DNA from: Verrucomicrobia bacterium UBA4286
GTDB lineage: Bacteria > Verrucomicrobiota > Kiritimatiellia > RFP12 > UBA1067
DNA: 7,810 nucleotides
Assembly (NCBI GenBank): GCA_002395905.1
Contig: DGVK01000143.1
Coordinates: 1 to 7,810, forward strand
Direction of reading: 5' to 3'
Numbering within the stretch: position 1 is the first letter of the stretch; the number at the start of each line of letters is the position of its first letter. The position numbers were made by a program, and so were the translations under genes. Below, one piece after another: positions 5,057 to 7,810 of the stretch. The notes under the pieces are model-generated. The model did not search any database and was not told where the DNA came from. It saw only the letters and a list, made by a program, of their open reading frames with translations.

Positions 5057-7810
5057 CTATTCCTCTTCCAGTCTATAGAACATTTTTGGAGCCGCCGTCT
5101 TTGGGACGGTCGCTGTAGCGGTTCCGTCGGGATTGGCCGTGATCTCCACATCCGCCTGCGGCAGAAGAGCCGCGTCGTCTTCCGGCAGCGGGAGCCCGTC
5201 CGCCGCGCGCACGCGAAGGCGCTGCGCCGTTTCCGCCGTGAGCCAGCCGTCGGGCTCCGCCGAGACGACGAGCGTGACCGCATCTTCCGAAACATCAATG
5301 TCCCTGATGTGCAGAGCCGTCAGAGGAACGCCGGACGATGCAGCCGTCCCGCCGTCCGAGACGGTCGCCGTCCAGCGGACTCCGTCGACGGAGAACTCGT
5401 AGCCGCCGTTCGACAGCCAGATGCGCAATTTGCCGTCGGCGTCGGTATAGAGGTCTTTTGTGCCGTATGCGTATGCCGCTCCGTCGCGCACGATCTCGAT
5501 GGACTCCACCTTGGCGTCAGGAGTCCCGATGTCGAAGTCCACCGGATAGACGGCGGACGAGAAATCGTTCGTCGGGGCTGGGCGCAAGCCTTTGTTCGCA
5601 ACATAGATCGCGCCGCCGGTGAACACGACCGATCGCACGGAGCCGATGGCGGCTCCGCCAAGTTCGGGCGAAGCATTGCCGCCGCCGATCGACACGACGG
5701 TGCCGTTCTCGATGCGGATCGATCCGCCGCCTCCCTGGTCTCCGCAGCCGATGCCCGGCGCGCGCATTCCGCCGGTGGCCTTGACGATTCCGCCGGAAAC
5801 CGTGATGCTGTCGAGTCTGGCATCAGGTGTCGTGGCAAAAGATCCGCTTCCGATTCCGGGCGACTGCTGGCCGCCGTTGGCAGTCACCTCCCCGCCCGAA
5901 ATGACGATTCTTCCGCCCGCGCCGTAAAAGCCGCGGCCACCGCCGATGCCCGCGCCATACTGGATGCTGCCATTCGCCGTCACGACGCCGCCCGAGATGG
6001 TCACCGCTTCGCAGGCTCCGTTTTCGCCGCCTCCGATGGCGGCCGCATAGCTGCCGCCGTTCACCGTCACGACGCCGCCTGCAATCGAGATCGAACCGGC
6101 ACTCTCCTTATAGCAGCTGCCGCCGATGCCCGCCGCCTGATTGCCGCCGGAAACGACAAGCACGGAAGGCGGAAGTCCCGCAGATTGAGCATCGGAGATC
6201 GCAAGCGACGACCCGGCTGCCACGTGGATTCCCGCAGCCTTGCTTCCCGTTGCGACGAGACTGTTGGTCCCGCCGATTGCCATCAAGACGGAACATGCGC
6301 CGCAGTCGAACGGCGACAGGCCCGCGACGCTGTTCGAGATGGAAAGACCATCGAGCGCAACGGAACAGTCAGAGTCGACGCGCACGCTGATGTTCGTCCC
6401 CTCGCCGGAAATCGTGAACGGCCCTTCGCCCGTGAGCGAAACGATGCGTTTTCCGACAAAGAATTTCCAGCCGCCGCCCTGGAGCTCGGACACGTCGACG
6501 CCGTTCACCGTCACGCCGACACTCTCGCGCTCCGTCATCTTCTCCGCCGTGCTCGCGGCGCTGGAATCCACCACTACGACCTTGTAGAGCTCTCCGTTGG
6601 CGAAGAAATACGTTTCCTCGTCCGTGTACGTGGCCTTGAGGTAGAGATAGACCTTGCCTTCGGCGTCGGCGACGATGTTGGAGGCGTTGTAGTAGTCGGG
6701 CAGCCACATGAACTCGACGGGCGCGTTCGGCTCCAGTTCCGGAATCTCAACGCAGGCGGCGCTTTCGCCCTGCGGTGTCTTCGCGCCGGAATTCGCAAGC
6801 ACGTAGTGGTCATAGTTCGGATGTCGGCCAATGAAGATGTTTCCGCCGGAGATAACCGGATCGTCGATTCCGCTCACAGTTCCAACCGCGCCGCTGAGCG
6901 CGACAATGTTGCCGCCGGTCACGGTGATGCCGTGCCCAAACGCAAGATACATCCCGTCGCTGACGCCGATCGCGGCGCAGCCCCAGTATTCGCCGGACGC
7001 GCCGCCCTTCGCGTGGAGCCAGCCGTCGCCGCCGATCTCGAGATCCGAGACGCCGGGCACTTCGAGCGCGGCGCAGTATTTTCCCGATTCGAGGGTGTTG
7101 GTGCCGGTGAACCAGACACGCGCCGTCACGTTCGACGCGATGGCGAACGGCGTCCGGCGGTTCGCCTTGGCCTTGAGGCAGAGATTTGAGAGCGTCACGG
7201 AAGCGTCCGTCTCGACGCGCACTCGCACCGTGCCTTCAGTGTTCGTCCCGTCAAGGACATACGGCCCCGCGCCGGACAGCGACAGGACTTCGTTCGTGGC
7301 ATTGTACGCCCAGCCGTCGCCCTGCAGGAAGCCAGCATCCTCGCCGTTCACGCACACGCCGGTGACGCGATGCGCAACGGCCGGCGCGCCGGACACGGAC
7401 ACGGCCCACGGCTTGCCTCCGACAGTGAACGAGTAGACCCCGTCCGGCAGATACACGAACGCTTCGCCGGACGCATCCGCCATCGCGGAACTTGCGTGCG
7501 GTTCAAGCCCTGAAATCGACACGGTCGCGCCGGCCGTCAGCTGCGGCAGCGTCACGCGCCAGGCGGTCTTGGAGCCCTCCTGTCGGCTGTCGCCGGGATC
7601 GGCGGAACCCGACGCGGCATCGAACACGTTGTTCGTCGCGCCGCCGGCATTGAAGTACAGTCCGTTCACGTTCACGACACGCACCAGATTCGTAGACGGC
7701 AGCCACAGACAGACGGAACCCGTGGAATCGGCAACCACGTCATTCATCCCGTAAGTCGCGGAAATGTCAGAGGAAACGAGCGAAACTTCCGCGCCTGCGG
7801 TCAGGTTCGT
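5057..7810 (-). CDS. Large glycine-rich beta-helix/repeat surface protein, C-terminal part
   Basis: The frame is open to the right edge, so the N-terminus and any signal peptide are missing; 917 codons are visible. The first Met in the window (7747-7745) is not the start: the 21 codons before it include LTAGAEVSL, which matches LTAGATVSI further on (7538-7512). The visible part contains two copies of a module starting V-x-V-N-G-x-D...L-Q-G-x-G-W, three or four copies of a D-x-x-G...W-L-x-x-x-x-Y-x-F-x-V-x-G linker, and about six turns of an ISGG-V-V-T-A-N-GG...AGIGGG repeat likely to fold as a right-handed beta-helix. The closest families I can name are Beta_helix_3-like and carbohydrate-binding repeat proteins of gut bacteria. 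The C-terminus is APKMFYRLEEE, with no LPXTG, PEP-CTERM or autotransporter barrel visible. It is probably secreted or surface-exposed; binding or adhesion is only a guess. Its last codons (E-E-E) encode the ribosome-binding site of the STAS gene. Confidence 0.8.
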   Translation of the reverse strand, partial: TNLTAGAEVSLVSSDISATYGMNDVVADSTGSVCLWLPSTNLVRVVNVNGLYFNAGGATNNVFDAASGSADPGDSRQEGSKTAWRVTLPQLTAGATVSISGLEPHASSAMADASGEAFVYLPDGVYSFTVGGKPWAVSVSGAPAVAHRVTGVCVNGEDAGFLQGDGWAYNATNEVLSLSGAGPYVLDGTNTEGTVRVRVETDASVTLSNLCLKAKANRRTPFAIASNVTARVWFTGTNTLESGKYCAALEVPGVSDLEIGGDGWLHAKGGASGEYWGCAAIGVSDGMYLAFGHGITVTGGNIVALSGAVGTVSGIDDPVISGGNIFIGRHPNYDHYVLANSGAKTPQGESAACVEIPELEPNAPVEFMWLPDYYNASNIVADAEGKVYLYLKATYTDEETYFFANGELYKVVVVDSSAASTAEKMTERESVGVTVNGVDVSELQGGGWKFFVGKRIVSLTGEGPFTISGEGTNISVRVDSDCSVALDGLSISNSVAGLSPFDCGACSVLMAIGGTNSLVATGSKAAGIHVAAGSSLAISDAQSAGLPPSVLVVSGGNQAAGIGGSCYKESAGSISIAGGVVTVNGGSYAAAIGGGENGACEAVTISGGVVTANGSIQYGAGIGGGRGFYGAGGRIVISGGEVTANGGQQSPGIGSGSFATTPDARLDSITVSGGIVKATGGMRAPGIGCGDQGGGGSIRIENGTVVSIGGGNASPELGGAAIGSVRSVVFTGGAIYVANKGLRPAPTNDFSSAVYPVDFDIGTPDAKVESIEIVRDGAAYAYGTKDLYTDADGKLRIWLSNGGYEFSVDGVRWTATVSDGGTAASSGVPLTALHIRDIDVSEDAVTLVVSAEPDGWLTAETAQRLRVRAADGLPLPEDDAALLPQADVEITANPDGTATATVPKTAAPKMFYRLEEE
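5060..5069 (-). promoter_or_regulatory. STAS ribosome binding site inside the preceding gene's tail
   Basis: On the minus strand GGAAGAGGAA, encoding part of the L-E-E-E tail of the surface protein, lies so that GAGG (5065-5062) is seven bases before the STAS ATG. With a 2-nt gap between TAG and ATG this suggests coupled translation of the two genes. Confidence 0.65.
5602..6157 (-). repeat. About six glycine-rich ~30-residue repeats (beta-helix)
   Basis: Within the surface protein, the motif A-G/A-I-G-G-G/S recurs at about 30-35-residue spacing (residues 539, 569, 599, 630, 664 and 699 counted from the Met at 7747). Each is preceded by a strand-like I-x-I-S-G-G-x-V-T-x-N-G-G segment. Regular spacing with alternating hydrophobic residues and Gly/Asn turns is typical of right-handed parallel beta-helices. 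The repeats differ enough at DNA level that recent slippage is not evident. Confidence 0.75.
6338..6523 (-). repeat. Second copy of duplicated V-N-G module
   Basis: The encoded segment (GVTVNGVDVSELQGGGW, then IVSLTGEGPF, ISVRVDSDCSVALDGL) aligns with that at 7178-7363 (GVCVNGEDAGFLQGDGW, VLSLSGAGPY, VRVRVETDASVTLSNL). The copies are 280 residues (840 bp) apart and diverged, so they mark an old internal duplication rather than a recent one. Confidence 0.75.
7178..7363 (-). repeat. First copy of duplicated V-N-G module
   Basis: This is the partner of the segment at 6338-6523. It is followed by TARVWFTGTNTLESGKYCAA and a short glycine-poor stretch ending in CAAIGVSDG, compared with SVLMAIGGTNSLVATGSKAA and AGIGGS after the second copy. 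The similarity therefore extends past the boundary given here, but the first copy lacks the long glycine-repeat array. Confidence 0.75.

Noticed and set aside
4988..7189. 733-codon plus-strand open frame
   Set aside because: It is antisense to the surface protein and STAS genes. Its translation is Arg/Asp/Ala-rich without motifs, a mirror of the Gly/Ala/Val-rich repeats on the other strand.
7745..7747. Met at 7747 as the start of the surface protein
   Set aside because: The frame continues upstream to the window edge with a segment (LTAGAEVSL) resembling an internal repeat, and the residues after the Met do not form a signal peptide.

Overview
This is a GC-rich bacterial window in which every gene I can support lies on the minus strand, so transcription runs from high to low coordinates. 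Low-GC groups and phages look unlikely. The glycine-rich, beta-helix-type exported protein ending in an FYRLEEE tail, next to a SpoIIE/STAS partner-switching module, reminds me of Verrucomicrobiota/Kiritimatiellota/Lentisphaerota genomes. That placement rests on recollection of protein style, not on a marker gene.

From the right edge leftward, four genes form one tight block. (1) A very large repeat-containing surface or secreted protein (5057-7810) whose N-terminus lies beyond the window. (2) A STAS-domain anti-sigma-factor antagonist (4761-5054) starting 2 nt after it. (3) A family 3 solute-binding lipoprotein (4060-4788) overlapping the STAS gene by 28 nt. (4) A membrane-anchored sensor carrying both a SpoIIE-type phosphatase and an RsbW/SpoIIAB-type ATPase/kinase domain (1991-4063), joined by an ATGA stop/start overlap. 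Genes 2-4 look like a self-contained signalling unit: an extracytoplasmic ligand sensed by the lipoprotein and/or the Cache-like sensor would set the phosphorylation state of the STAS protein. The final target is not in the window (no sigma factor, no transporter permease).

After a 120-nt gap comes a stand-alone gene (323-1870) for a DUF4062 + RecG-like ATPase (HATPase_c_4) + winged-helix protein. It is noticeably less GC-rich than the operon and has a 12-bp tandem repeat encoding a V-E-S-x linker. It may be an acquired conflict-type regulator.

A 228-nt spacer follows, holding two adjacent 36-bp hairpin-forming repeat units (107-178). At the left edge is the first 31 codons of a DUF1848-like gene (1-94), too short to be found by length-based ORF calling. 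No RNA genes, CRISPR arrays, insertion sequences or convincing terminators were seen.
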